Source: DATKUC01 sp964577375
GTDB lineage: Bacteria > Spirochaetota > Spirochaetia > DSM-27196 > DATKUC01
NCBI GenBank assembly: GCA_964577375.1
Contig: CAZNYW010000016.1
Coordinates: 3,388-67,387 of the forward strand
DNA: 64,000 bases
Direction: 5' to 3'
Shown: piece after piece, positions 9,239 through 17,979 of the stretch
Layout: each line of letters begins with the position of its first letter
Position numbering within the stretch: position 1 is the first letter of the stretch
Translations under genes and position numbers: made by a program
The notes under the pieces: generated by a model
Told to the model about the DNA's origin: nothing
What the model saw: the letters and a program-made list of their open reading frames with translations, nothing else
The model's database searches: none

Positions 9239-10324
9239 ATGGACCGACTCCCTCTGCTCTTCCGGCTGCTCGCGTTCGCCTGGCTCGTGGCACCTGCCTG
9301 CGGGGCGCTTGATCTTTCGGTCGCCTCAGGCGATGTCCGTGTCGACCGGACGCCTGACGGCTACATTCTGCACGTGCGAAAGAAGCCGGACATCGCCTCG
9401 GTCCTTCTTACCGAGGACAGATCCGAGGTGCCTTCGGGCCAGCCGGTCTATTCGCTTCGGGCACCAAAGGGAAGCCCCGTCGGCGCGGAAAAACGGGTAC
9501 TCGACGGACGTGAGGTTGACAACGGACCGATAGGCTCACTGGTCGATTCCACACCCGTCACGGACGCCGTTTATGGAACGGAATTCAAAATGACCGTTCC
9601 AGCCACTGTCTGCTACGGGTACGCTCCGGGCCGTCATGGTGAGCTGATTGTCCGAAGCGGTGCCGTGCTCAATATCCGCACATTCGAAAAACCGTTTGCA
9701 GACTATAGCGGGAGATTCAAAGACAACACCTTTGTCGTTCCGGCCGCCGTGTCCCATGCAACCCGGGCACCGGCGTGGGCGAGGGAGATTGCCTCTGCCT
9801 CTGGCGGCCGGGCCGTGGCCGCGGCGGCGACGACAGACCTCGCGCCCGCCGTCAGCAGGCTCATCGGACCTGGCATTAACGGTCCGCTCGACGTGGTATT
9901 CTGCATCGAGACGACGTCGGAAGCCGCGACGGCTCTCGCCGCGCTCCGCAGCACGCTTGTTCCCGCCCTGCAGAAGGCGGCGGGAAGCAGCTCCGGAGTG
10001 AGGTACGGCATCGTCTACTACCGTGACTATCTCGAGGAGTACCTCACCAGGACCCTGCCGCTGCAGACGGATCTCGGCTCGGTTCAGCGCTCGCTCGACG
10101 TGGCGCAGGCGGCCGGAGGCCGTGGCGGTTCGGACGCGGCGTACGAAGCGCTCTGGGCTGCCGCAGCGAAGTCTGCATGGAGGCCGGAGGCGCAGAAGCT
10201 CGTGATCCTGATCGCCAAGCTTCCGCCGCACGCCGAGGACAGGGGTGGCGTCTCGAAATCCGACACCTATCACGAGGCGCTTGCATCGAAGATTAGGTAT
10301 GATGTGGTAGTTGCTCCCGACTAG
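9239..10324 (+). CDS. Secreted protein with VWA-like domain
   Basis: Signal peptide (residues 1 to about 23, cleavage near ACGA), then a beta-rich region and a C-terminal half resembling a von Willebrand factor A fold: LDVVFCIETTSEAATALAALRS, a GIVYYRDY strand, GGSDAAYEALW and LVILIAKLPP. The first metal-site motif (DxSxS) reads IETTSE, so metal binding is probably altered or lost. The gene starts 22 bases after the preceding lipoprotein gene; a 10-bp palindrome ATCGGCCGAT lies between them at 9220-9229. Its stop overlaps the stop of the converging gene (CTAG). Function unknown. Confidence 0.7.
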   Translation: MDRLPLLFRLLAFAWLVAPACGALDLSVASGDVRVDRTPDGYILHVRKKPDIASVLLTEDRSEVPSGQPVYSLRAPKGSPVGAEKRVLDGREVDNGPIGSLVDSTPVTDAVYGTEFKMTVPATVCYGYAPGRHGELIVRSGAVLNIRTFEKPFADYSGRFKDNTFVVPAAVSHATRAPAWAREIASASGGRAVAAAATTDLAPAVSRLIGPGINGPLDVVFCIETTSEAATALAALRSTLVPALQKAAGSSSGVRYGIVYYRDYLEEYLTRTLPLQTDLGSVQRSLDVAQAAGGRGGSDAAYEALWAAAAKSAWRPEAQKLVILIAKLPPHAEDRGGVSKSDTYHEALASKIRYDVVVAPD

Positions 10325-10809
10325 GGGGTCGCGGTGCCGCTGTCGGCGGCGGCAGTGGAACCGTTGGCCGGCGCGGCCCCTGCGGCAGCCGCCTTTTCGC
10401 CGAGGTGCGCGTCTACCTTTGCAAGGATCTTTTCGCCGAGCACCTTCGGCCACTCAGGCAGCTGGTCAGCGTTGGGCCCTTTGTATTCGTTCAATAGACC
10501 CTCGAACTCGGTTTTCGATTGCGCATACATGCCGAGCTTGTAGTGAATGAAGGCAATTTCATACCGCGCCGCGGCGACATTGGAGCGGTCGGTAGGATAT
10601 CTGTCGATGAAGGTCTGGTAGTACAGAAGCGAGGTGCGCCAGTTGTTGTTGTCGGCAGCCTCCTGAGCCCGCTGGAAGAACTCCGCCTGGGTCAGGCCGT
10701 CCGGAATCTTCCGGGGAACCGATTCGCAGGCCGCGAGCAATATGCCCGCCAGGAGCGCAAGCAGCACGGGTCCGATGTACAATGCGGGAGATCGACGCTT
10801 CTGATTCAT
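10321..10809 (-). CDS. Small TPR-type lipoprotein (BamD/YfiO-like)
   Basis: Signal peptide with a lipobox (LLAAC, Cys near residue 28), followed by one to two tetratricopeptide-like helical pairs (AEFFQRAQEAADNNNWRTSL, YYQTFIDRYP, AARYEIAFIHYKLG, YAQSKTEFEGLLNEY). The repeats resemble those of outer-membrane assembly lipoprotein BamD, but the protein is shorter (162 aa versus about 240) and ends in an Ala/Gly/Ser-rich tail. A GAGGA site precedes the ATG. It may be a periplasm-facing scaffold; true BamD function is not shown. Confidence 0.75.
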   Translation of the reverse strand: MNQKRRSPALYIGPVLLALLAGILLAACESVPRKIPDGLTQAEFFQRAQEAADNNNWRTSLLYYQTFIDRYPTDRSNVAAARYEIAFIHYKLGMYAQSKTEFEGLLNEYKGPNADQLPEWPKVLGEKILAKVDAHLGEKAAAAGAAPANGSTAAADSGTATP

Positions 10810-10843
10810 GTATACGATTCCTCGAAAACTCGGTCTTGTGTAG

Positions 10844-10873
10844 ACTATACTGAAAGGAGCGCGGGCCTGTCCA
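10844..10873 (-). promoter_or_regulatory. Putative promoter of the TPR lipoprotein gene
   Basis: Read on the minus strand: TGGACA, an 18-base spacer, then TATAGT, about 35 bases before the start. Confidence 0.5.
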
Positions 10874-10881
10874 GTGATTGG

Positions 10882-11199
10882 CTAACCGTAGACTTCGTCG
10901 CGGATGGGCAGCGATTTTCGCAATTCACGGAGAAACTCCCGGTCGTCGCCCATGGGTTCGTAGGTGTCGCAGTCATCCATGGCACGCCGGGCTACGGTAA
11001 AGTACTTGTACAGCTTCTCGTCACCCAGTTTCTTACGCCATTTGCCGGCGTCGCAGCGTACGCGCAGGAAGTACCTACCGTCATCGCCAAGCTGTTCGGG
11101 GACGACTTTGCAGTGCACGCAATTCGCGCAGTAGATCTTTGCGCGTCGGTGCCCGTCCCTCGCCTCATCGGCCGACTGGACGGCATGACTCCCAAACAT
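10882..11199 (-). CDS. Small conserved Cys-rich protein
   Basis: Not recognised as a named family. The 105-aa protein is charged, with no membrane segment. Its first half holds CANCVHC and a further Cys in LRVRCDAGKW, a pattern suited to zinc or another metal. The second half is helical and acidic/basic (KYFTVARRAMDDCDTYEPMGDD). The ATG at 11199 is chosen because a clean AAGGAG lies 6 bases upstream. It has its own promoter and is not obviously in an operon. Confidence 0.7.
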   Translation of the reverse strand: MFGSHAVQSADEARDGHRRAKIYCANCVHCKVVPEQLGDDGRYFLRVRCDAGKWRKKLGDEKLYKYFTVARRAMDDCDTYEPMGDDREFLRELRKSLPIRDEVYG

Positions 11200-11227
11200 G
11201 GGTTTCTCCTTGGATTGTGCAGCCCGC

Positions 11228-11257
11228 ATACTACCATGATCGTAATTTTGCGGTCAA
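11228..11257 (-). promoter_or_regulatory. Putative promoter of the Cys-rich small protein gene
   Basis: Minus strand: TTGACC, an 18-base spacer, then TAGTAT, giving a leader of about 20 nt with an AAGGAG site. Confidence 0.55.
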
Positions 11258-11283
11258 TAGTTTAGGGTTGCATAGGCGACTGC

Positions 11284-11312
11284 TTCCACCGGGTCGGCAA
11301 TTACGGTAAACT
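11284..11312 (+). promoter_or_regulatory. Putative promoter giving a leaderless DUF554 transcript
   Basis: TAAACT lies exactly 7 bases before the ATG at 11320. A weak -35 (TTCCAC) sits 17 bases further up. There is no Shine-Dalgarno sequence. Confidence 0.45.
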
Positions 11313-11319
11313 CTCTGCC

Positions 11320-12024
11320 ATGATCGCCACCATCGTGAACGCAGCCGCGGTACTGGTCGGTTCCTTTATCGGTGTGTTTTTCAATACCCGAATCAAGGAT
11401 GACTTCAAGCACATCGTCTACAACGCGATCGGGGTGGTCTCGCTCATCATCGGCATCTCCATGACCCTCGATTCCAAACGGATCATCTATCTGGCACTGT
11501 CGCTCGTGCTGGGAGGGTTTCTCGGCAACTGGTGGAACGTGGAGGGAGGCATCCTGAAGCTTGGAGACCTGCTCCGGCGCAGGTTCAGCCGCGGTCGGGA
11601 CGAGCACGATTTCGCCTATGCATTTCTCACCGCATCGGTGCTCTTCTGCGTCGGCGCGATGACCATCGTGGGTGCATTCCAGGCGGGTACCGAGGGCGAC
11701 TATCAGCTGCTGCTCACCAAATCGGTGATGGACGGGTTCATGTCGATCATGCTTTCGGCGGCCATGGGAATCGGCGTGGCGTTTTCATTTTTGACAATAC
11801 TGATTTACCAGGGCGGCCTGACCCTGCTCGCAGCCTGGATCAAGCCGCTTGTGTCACCGCTGGTCATCTCGGAGCTGACCGGAGTCGGCGGCGCGCTGGT
11901 GATCATGATCGGCATCAATCTGCTCGAGCTCAAGACGATCAAGACCGCGAACTTCATTCCCAGTCTGCTCGTGGTCCTCGTCTTTGTCGCGATTGACCCG
12001 CTCTTTGCCGCGCTTCACTTCTGA
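11320..12024 (+). CDS. DUF554-family membrane protein
   Basis: Polytopic inner-membrane protein of unknown function (YdfK/YqgA-like). The start (MIATIVNAAAVLVGSFIG) and the glycine-rich segments KSVMDGFMSIMLSAAMGIGV and ELTGVGGALVIMIGINLLELK are characteristic of the family, as is the length of 234 aa. Six to seven hydrophobic segments are visible. Family members are thought to be transporters, but no substrate is established. The transcript is probably leaderless. The gene converges on glgP with one base between the stops. Confidence 0.87.
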   Translation: MIATIVNAAAVLVGSFIGVFFNTRIKDDFKHIVYNAIGVVSLIIGISMTLDSKRIIYLALSLVLGGFLGNWWNVEGGILKLGDLLRRRFSRGRDEHDFAYAFLTASVLFCVGAMTIVGAFQAGTEGDYQLLLTKSVMDGFMSIMLSAAMGIGVAFSFLTILIYQGGLTLLAAWIKPLVSPLVISELTGVGGALVIMIGINLLELKTIKTANFIPSLLVVLVFVAIDPLFAALHF

Positions 12025-12025
12025 G

Positions 12026-14578
12026 TCAGGTGCCCCACTTCATATAACCCGGCAGCAGCGGGTGGATCAGGTTGATGTTCTTGGGCAGCACCCGGACCGT
12101 GTAGCCCTGGCGCCCGGTGGCATTGCAGGTGACCGTGATCCTGTAACTGCGGGTGGCCCCGCTCTCACCTTCGGCCGGCCGCATCTCCATCCACTGGGGT
12201 CCCTCGAATTCACCCCGCGAATTGATCGTGCCGAAGTAGAGCTCTACGGCAACCTCCTCCGGTTCGAGTTTTCCGAGACTCACCGACGCTTCCACGCTCA
12301 GCTTGTCGCCAACCTTCAGAACCGGTGATTGCCCTTCGGCAGCATGCATGTCGGTTACGCCGACCTTCGGCCAGGAGCTTTTCAGCTTCTCGACGTAGGC
12401 GGCAGTGAGGCGTGCCTTTTGAAAGTCGTCCTTGCGAAAGGCGTCGCTGTTGGCAAGCGCCGGCTCGTAGAACATCTGGGCATACTCGAGCAACATCCGG
12501 TGACTCGAAAAGGTCTTCCCCACGTACTGAACCGAACTCTTCATCCGTTTGATCCACTCGCGGGGCAGCCCATCCTGGCCGCGCTCGTAGTAGGTGGGGA
12601 TTATGTCCCGCTCGAGCAGGTCGAACAGCGCCTTGCATTCGATGTCGTCCTGAACCTCGTCGTCGTCGTACTCCTCGCCGCTGCCGATCGCCCATCCGAC
12701 ACCTTGGTGGTACGCCTCGGCCCACCATCCGTCGGGAACCGAGCAGTTGAGCACGCCGTTGATTCCGGCCTTCATGCCGCTGGTCCCGCTCGCCTCCAGA
12801 GGACGCTTGGGTGTGTTGAGCCAGAGATCGCTGCCGGAGACCAGATATTTCGCCATGGTGATGTCGTAATTCTCGAGAAACACGATCTTGCTTCGGATGT
12901 CCGGCTGACTCGCAAAGTGCACGATGTCCTTGATCAGGTTCTTTCCGGGCATGTCGTGCGGGTGCGCTTTGCCGGCGAAGATGATCTGGATCGGCCGTTC
13001 GCTGCTGGTGAGAAGCTTCTTGAGCCGCTCGGGGTCACGAAAGAGCAGCGTGGCGCGCTTGTAGGTGGCAAAGCGGCGTGCGAAGGCGATGGTCAGCGTG
13101 TAGGGAGAGAGGGCCTCGTTCGCATGGGCGAGCTGTCCGCCCGTCACTCCCCGGGCCTCCATCTGCTGCTTCAGCCGGTCCCGGGCAAATGCCACCAGCC
13201 GCTCCTTGCGGCGTTCGTGCGTTCGCCACAGCTCCTCGTCGGAGACCCGATCGACGCGGTTCCAGATGTCCAGGTAGGTGGGATCCTCCGCGAATCTGGG
13301 GCCGAAATAGCGGTCCATAAGATCGAGCATGTCGTGCGAGATCCAGTGGCGGCAGTGAACGCCGTTTGTAATGTGCGTGATCGGGATTTCAGCCTCCGGG
13401 ACGCCGGACCAGATCGCCTGCCACATCTTCCGCGAGACCACGCCGTGAAGCTCGCTGACGCCGTTGTTGTAGGCCGAAAGCCTCAGTGCCAGCACCGTCA
13501 TGCAGAAGGGCTCCTGCGGGTCCTCGGGATATTCCCTCCCGAGCGCGAGGAAGTCTTCCCAGCTCAGCCCCGTGCCGGAGGTGATGCTGCCGAAGTACTT
13601 CTGAATGAGGGTGATATCGAACCGCTCGTTGCCTGCGGGGACCGGTGTGTGGGTGGTGAAGATGCTGGTCGGCCACAGTGCCTGGATGGCCTCGGCCGTT
13701 GTGAGGCCGTTTTCGACTACCATCTCCCGGATGCGCTCGAGACCGAGGAAGGCGGAATGACCTTCGTTCATGTGGGAGACCACCGGGTCGAACCCCAGTG
13801 CGCGCAGCGCGCGGATCCCGCCGATGCCGAGAAGGATCTCCTGCCGGATCCTGGTTTCGCGGGTTCCGCCGTAGAGCGTCGCGGTGATCCGGCGTATATC
13901 TTCGCCGTTTTCCGGGATGTTCGTATCGAGCAGATAGAGCGACGCGCGCCCGATCCTGACCTCCCAGACCTGTGCGGTGACAGTGACGTCGGCCATCTGG
14001 AGCGAAATCTTGACATCCTCGTCGTGCTCGTTGCGGCAGGGCCTTACCGGCATGTTGTACCAGTCGTTCTCCGGGTAGGACTCCTGCTGGAAGCCGTCGG
14101 CGTTGAGGTACTGCTTGAAGTAGCCCTGCCGGTAGAGCAGTCCGACGCCCACGAGCGGAAGGCCCAGATCCGACGAAGACTTGAGATGATCGCCCGAAAG
14201 CATCCCTAGGCCTCCCGAGTAGATGGGAAGGCTCACGTCCAGCCCGTACTCCATCGAAAAGTAGGCGATGATCCGCTTTCCGATATCGCCCTTGTACCAC
14301 CGCTCTCCTTTCAGGTACTTCTGGAAGCGCTCGTAGACCGTGTTGAGGGAGGAGAGGAAGGAATCATCGTTTGCGATCTCTTCGTAGCGCTGCTGCGATA
14401 TCATTCCCAGAAACCGGGCAGGATTCTGATTGCACTGAAGCCACGCATCGTAATCCAGCCGGATGAAGAGGCGGACGGCGTCGAAATTCCAGCTGATCCA
14501 CATGTTGTGAGCGAGCTCCTCCAGCGGTTTCAGCGGCTCGGGAATCTTCGGCTGAACATTAAACGTGAGTACTTTCAT
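12026..14578 (-). CDS. glgP: Alpha-glucan (glycogen/maltodextrin) phosphorylase
   Basis: Releases glucose-1-phosphate from alpha-1,4-glucans. It belongs to the shorter GT35 branch that starts near FNVQPKIPEPLKPLEELAHNMWISWN. The PLP lysine lies in GTSGMKAGINGVLNCSVPDGWWAE. Other hallmarks are GGLGMLSGDHLKSSSDLGLP, VSHMNEGHSAF and ITHITNGVH. A beta-rich segment of about 100 residues closes the protein, as in this subfamily. The ATG at 14578 is preferred over a start 36 bases upstream because GGGGAGAAGGA lies just before it. It is a single-gene unit with its own promoter, and it supports glycogen or maltodextrin use. Confidence 0.95.
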   Translation of the reverse strand: MKVLTFNVQPKIPEPLKPLEELAHNMWISWNFDAVRLFIRLDYDAWLQCNQNPARFLGMISQQRYEEIANDDSFLSSLNTVYERFQKYLKGERWYKGDIGKRIIAYFSMEYGLDVSLPIYSGGLGMLSGDHLKSSSDLGLPLVGVGLLYRQGYFKQYLNADGFQQESYPENDWYNMPVRPCRNEHDEDVKISLQMADVTVTAQVWEVRIGRASLYLLDTNIPENGEDIRRITATLYGGTRETRIRQEILLGIGGIRALRALGFDPVVSHMNEGHSAFLGLERIREMVVENGLTTAEAIQALWPTSIFTTHTPVPAGNERFDITLIQKYFGSITSGTGLSWEDFLALGREYPEDPQEPFCMTVLALRLSAYNNGVSELHGVVSRKMWQAIWSGVPEAEIPITHITNGVHCRHWISHDMLDLMDRYFGPRFAEDPTYLDIWNRVDRVSDEELWRTHERRKERLVAFARDRLKQQMEARGVTGGQLAHANEALSPYTLTIAFARRFATYKRATLLFRDPERLKKLLTSSERPIQIIFAGKAHPHDMPGKNLIKDIVHFASQPDIRSKIVFLENYDITMAKYLVSGSDLWLNTPKRPLEASGTSGMKAGINGVLNCSVPDGWWAEAYHQGVGWAIGSGEEYDDDEVQDDIECKALFDLLERDIIPTYYERGQDGLPREWIKRMKSSVQYVGKTFSSHRMLLEYAQMFYEPALANSDAFRKDDFQKARLTAAYVEKLKSSWPKVGVTDMHAAEGQSPVLKVGDKLSVEASVSLGKLEPEEVAVELYFGTINSRGEFEGPQWMEMRPAEGESGATRSYRITVTCNATGRQGYTVRVLPKNINLIHPLLPGYMKWGT

Positions 14579-14617
14579 ATATTCCTTCTCCCCTTTGTCG
14601 ATCGCTCGACTCAATAG

Positions 14618-14646
14618 ACGATAGTAACGGAATGAGGCGGAGTCAA
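14618..14646 (-). promoter_or_regulatory. Putative sigma70 promoter of glgP
   Basis: Minus strand: TTGACT, a 17-base spacer, then TATCGT. It overlaps the last bases of hom. Confidence 0.6.
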
Positions 14647-15998
14647 TGTGCCGGGATCTGTTCTTCGTGCTCGTCGATGATGCTGATGATCGAGCTTCCC
14701 TTCGCTACCGCCTCGAGCTGATCAATCTTCGCCATAGCGGCAAGAAGATCGCGCTCGAGCGCCGGATGTACGGTGATCACTACCGGAACGCGGTGCGATC
14801 CGGCGGCCGACGCGTCGTCGGACGCGGTACTGCCGTCGGGAGCTTCGTTCTGCAGCACCGACGAGATGCTTATCCCGTGGTCGCCGAGGATCGATGCGAT
14901 CCGCGCGAGCACGCCGGGAGAGTCCTGAACGAGCAGCCGGAGGTAGAAGCGGTTTACGATCTCCTCCGGCGGAACCATCCTGCCCTCCGCCGCAACGTCG
15001 GGCCAGATGCCGGGATAGGCGTAGACGTTTTTCCACGATCCGGTGGCGATCGATATGACGTCGGCCACCACGGCGGAACCGGTGGGCGTTCCTCCTGCTC
15101 CTCTTCCATAGTACATGGTATGGCCGGTGGTGTGACCGTAGACACTTATGGCGTTGAAGGGCCCCGATACCCAGGAGAGTGGATGATCGTGCGAGATGAA
15201 CACCGGCCGCACCCGCAGGCAGTATCCGTCCCCGACGCGTTGCGCTATCGCGAGCAGCTTGATGGTGTAGCCGAGGTTTACTCCGTAGAGGACGTCCTCC
15301 AGGCGCAGCCTGTCGATTCCCTCCACCCGGATCCTGTCGAACTCGAATCGCCGGCCAAAGGCGAGCGAGGCCATTATGGCTATCTTGTGCGCCGAATCGC
15401 CGCCGCTGACGTCCAGGGTGGGGTCGGCCTCTGCGAGCCCTGCGCGCTTCGCATCGGCGAGCGCCGCCTCATAGTCGACGCCCTTACCGATCATTTCGGT
15501 GAGAATGTAGTTGCAGGTGCCGTTGACGATGCCGAAGACCGCATCGATGCGGTTGGCGATAAGTCCGTCGGTGAGCGCCCGGATGATCGGAATGCCTCCA
15601 CCGCAGCTCGCCTCGAAGGCGATGGAAACTCCGTTCTTCCGCGCCAGCTCGAAGAGCTCGGTACCGTGATGGGCGAGAAGCGCCTTATTGGCCGTGACTA
15701 CGTGCTTCCCGGCCGAGAGCGCCCGTCTAATGAAATCGCGCGCAATGGTGGTCCCGCCGACCAGTTCGATGACGAGGAGCAGGTCCGGATCCCCAAGCGC
15801 GTCGTCGAGCTGCTCTGTATAGAGCGATTCCGGGATACCGAGGCGGCGGGCATTGGAAAAGTCCTTGTCGACCACGTATCGAAGCTCGACATCCACACCT
15901 GTCCGGTCACGCAGGTAGGCCCTGTCTTCCACGAGTATCCGGGAGGTGGCTCCCCCGACTGTTCCACATCCGATGACGGCAACGGCGCATGAATTCAT
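14643..15998 (-). CDS. hom: Homoserine dehydrogenase
   Basis: Reduces aspartate semialdehyde to homoserine, the branch point for threonine and methionine. N-terminal Rossmann domain (GCGTVGGA), catalytic region VTANKALLAHHG, NGTCNYILTEM and EADPTLDVSGGDSAHK with the conserved Asp and Lys. A C-terminal ACT domain (LLVQDSPGVLARIASILGDHGISI) suggests feedback control, commonly by threonine. I place the start at the fourth codon of the open frame (MNSCAVAVIG): an upstream ATG lies inside the -10 box, while this one is 7 bases past it. The transcript is therefore probably leaderless. Confidence 0.95.
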   Translation of the reverse strand: MNSCAVAVIGCGTVGGATSRILVEDRAYLRDRTGVDVELRYVVDKDFSNARRLGIPESLYTEQLDDALGDPDLLLVIELVGGTTIARDFIRRALSAGKHVVTANKALLAHHGTELFELARKNGVSIAFEASCGGGIPIIRALTDGLIANRIDAVFGIVNGTCNYILTEMIGKGVDYEAALADAKRAGLAEADPTLDVSGGDSAHKIAIMASLAFGRRFEFDRIRVEGIDRLRLEDVLYGVNLGYTIKLLAIAQRVGDGYCLRVRPVFISHDHPLSWVSGPFNAISVYGHTTGHTMYYGRGAGGTPTGSAVVADVISIATGSWKNVYAYPGIWPDVAAEGRMVPPEEIVNRFYLRLLVQDSPGVLARIASILGDHGISISSVLQNEAPDGSTASDDASAAGSHRVPVVITVHPALERDLLAAMAKIDQLEAVAKGSSIISIIDEHEEQIPAH

Positions 15999-16005
15999 GC
16001 GGATC

Positions 16006-16034
16006 ATCCTATGAATCCCCCTTTACGCTGTCAA
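16006..16034 (-). promoter_or_regulatory. Strong putative promoter of hom (leaderless)
   Basis: Minus strand: TTGACA, exactly 17 bases, TAGGAT, then 7 bases to the ATG. Its -35 box overlaps the -35 region of the divergent promoter for the next gene. Confidence 0.65.
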
Positions 16035-16050
16035 GAAGGGACGGTAGACT
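16022..16050 (+). promoter_or_regulatory. Putative promoter of the YjjG-like phosphatase gene
   Basis: TTTACG, a 17-base spacer, then TAGACT, 9 bases before the ATG, so the leader is at most a few bases. The -35 box overlaps that of hom on the other strand. Confidence 0.5.
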
Positions 16051-16059
16051 GGTCAGCCT

Positions 16060-16773
16060 ATGGGATACAGCGTGGTGCTCTTCGATGCAGACGGCACGAT
16101 CATGGACTTCGAACGGTCCGAGGAGAGCGCTCTCGAGCGCGCATTCGAGGAGGTCGGGCTCGAGTACAATGCCGAAGACCATCTTTCCGCCTACAAGACC
16201 TTCAACGCGCAGATCTGGCGGGAGTTCGAGGAGGGACTGATATCGAGCGACAGGTTAGGCCGTGAGCGATTCGTGCGCTACATCGGCGCGCTGGGCCTCC
16301 CGGTGGATCCTGTGGAGCTGAGCGAAGCCTACATCCGGTTCCTCGGCGAAGGCCAGTTCCGCATACCGGGCGCGGATGAGCTGATTCTCGCACTGTCGGG
16401 AAGATGCCGGATGTCGGTGGTCACGAACGGCCTTTCGAATGTGCAGAACTCACGGTTCGCCCGCTCAGGAATTTCCGGCTACTTCGACGCCATCGTGATT
16501 TCCGAGGAGGTCGGCGCCCGCAAGCCGCAGCGCGAGATTTTCGACGTGGCGATGCGCTCCTATCCGACGGTGCCCGCTTCCGAGGTGCTGATGGTCGGCG
16601 ACAGCCTGAGCTCCGACATCGCCGGCGGCATCGCCTACGGTATCGACACATGCTGGTACAACCCGGCCGGCGTTCCGCCTGGCGAGGGCGCCCTTCCCGA
16701 TGGGGCGGCGCCGCGTTTTACCATTCGGAGGCTGGATGAGCTTCTGCCGATCGTCCTCGACGGCCGCCTCTAA
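16060..16773 (+). CDS. HAD-superfamily nucleotidase, YjjG type
   Basis: Probable cytoplasmic nucleoside-5'-monophosphate phosphatase (house-cleaning pyrimidine nucleotidase) of the YjjG group. HAD motif I is FDADGTIMDF with the nucleophilic Asp, motif II is VVTNG, motif III is the Lys of VGARKPQREIF, and motif IV is VGDSLSSDIAGG. The helical cap lies between motifs I and II (about residues 18-100). Length 237 aa fits. The true substrate cannot be read from sequence; other HAD phosphatases share this layout. Confidence 0.88.
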   Translation: MGYSVVLFDADGTIMDFERSEESALERAFEEVGLEYNAEDHLSAYKTFNAQIWREFEEGLISSDRLGRERFVRYIGALGLPVDPVELSEAYIRFLGEGQFRIPGADELILALSGRCRMSVVTNGLSNVQNSRFARSGISGYFDAIVISEEVGARKPQREIFDVAMRSYPTVPASEVLMVGDSLSSDIAGGIAYGIDTCWYNPAGVPPGEGALPDGAAPRFTIRRLDELLPIVLDGRL

Positions 16774-16824
16774 TGCCGTGCCGACGAGTGGCAGCGTAGC
16801 GCCGCGCCCGCGAGACGCGCGCTG

Positions 16825-16853
16825 TTGCATCGTCCCCGATTCTTGGTTATAGT
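16825..16853 (+). promoter_or_regulatory. Putative sigma70 promoter of mraY
   Basis: TTGCAT, a 17-base spacer, then TATAGT, leaving a leader of about 60 nt before the mraY ATG. Confidence 0.55.
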
Positions 16854-16918
16854 TGCGGTGAAATTTCCAGCCGAAACAATCACTGCAGCTCCGGCCGGGT
16901 CTCGCAGGGGTACGATGC

Positions 16919-17965
16919 ATGCTTTATGAGCTCGGATTCATTCTTCAGAAACTCTTTGGTCCCTTCAGACTGCTCTCTTCACACCTTTTTCTCATCATCG
17001 CCGGCACCTCGGTAAGCTTCCTGCTGACCCTCTTTCTGCTCCCGCGTTTTTTCGACCGACTCCCGCAGGACCGCGGGCGGGAGTTCGCCGCCGAAAGTCA
17101 CGCAGCAAAGGGGAAACCGACCGGCGCTGGAATAGTCTTCATAACGATTTTCACCGTCATATCACTTTTCGTCGTTCCCCTCGGCTGGCAGCAGGTGGCC
17201 ATCCTCATCCTGACCTATCTCGCGATGGTCTCCGGCTTCGTCGACGATCGAAGTGAAAAATCGTGGAGCGAGTACACGAAGGGCCTGATGGACCTGGGTA
17301 TAGCTCTGGTGGCCTCTCTCGTGCTTCTGAGCACCGGCACGCGCATCTGGCTGCCCTTCACCGACAGCGTGTTTCACTTAAGCCCCTGGCTGTTCGTCCC
17401 CTTGTCGACAGTGATCATCTGGTTCTCCATCAATTCGACGAACTGCACCGACGGCGTCGACGGCCTTTCGAGCTCGCTGGTGCTTCTGGCCCTCATCAGT
17501 CTGGGCGTATTTCACTATTTCATCATCGGTCACACCGATATTTCGGCCTATCTGCTTCTTCCGCACTACGAGGATTCACCGCGCTGGGCCATCATGGCCT
17601 TCGTGCTGGTCGGGGCGCTTGCAGGCTATCTGTGGTACAACGCCTACCCGAGTGAGGTGCTCATGGGCGACGCGGGTTCGCGCGCGCTCGGTTTCTTCAT
17701 CGGCGTCATGGTGATCAACACCGGCAACCCCTTTTCCATCCTCATCGTGAGCACGGTGATCCTGGTCAACGGGGGCGCCGGGCTGATGAAGGTTGCGCTC
17801 CTCAGGTTTTTCAAGATCAGAATCTTCCATACCATCAGATTTCCGCTTCACGACCATTTCAGGATTACCCGCAAGTGGTCCAATGCTCAGGTGCTGGTCA
17901 GATTCGCTCTGGTTCAGATCCTGATCACGATTGTGCTTTTCGGCGTCTTCATGAAGATCCGCTGA
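16919..17965 (+). CDS. mraY: Phospho-N-acetylmuramoyl-pentapeptide transferase
   Basis: Polytopic membrane enzyme that makes lipid I from UDP-MurNAc-pentapeptide and undecaprenyl phosphate. About ten membrane segments are seen. Family motifs: GKPTGAGIVF (residues 65-74), FVDDRSE with the Asp pair (107-113), NSTNCTDGVDGL (172-183), GDAGSRALG and a C-terminal PLHDHFRIT. The last is PIHHHFE in most MraY, so one His is replaced by Asp; I recall the same form in treponemes. An AGGGG site precedes the ATG. The gene sits outside any division/cell-wall cluster, next to an amidase gene 14 bases downstream. Confidence 0.9.
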   Translation: MLYELGFILQKLFGPFRLLSSHLFLIIAGTSVSFLLTLFLLPRFFDRLPQDRGREFAAESHAAKGKPTGAGIVFITIFTVISLFVVPLGWQQVAILILTYLAMVSGFVDDRSEKSWSEYTKGLMDLGIALVASLVLLSTGTRIWLPFTDSVFHLSPWLFVPLSTVIIWFSINSTNCTDGVDGLSSSLVLLALISLGVFHYFIIGHTDISAYLLLPHYEDSPRWAIMAFVLVGALAGYLWYNAYPSEVLMGDAGSRALGFFIGVMVINTGNPFSILIVSTVILVNGGAGLMKVALLRFFKIRIFHTIRFPLHDHFRITRKWSNAQVLVRFALVQILITIVLFGVFMKIR

Positions 17966-17979
17966 CCGGGGGACCGTCC

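Noticed and set aside
12329..14209. A 626-codon open frame antisense to glgP
   Set aside because: It lies on the opposite strand of a clear glycogen phosphorylase, lacks any recognisable domain, and such shadows are expected in GC-rich sequence.
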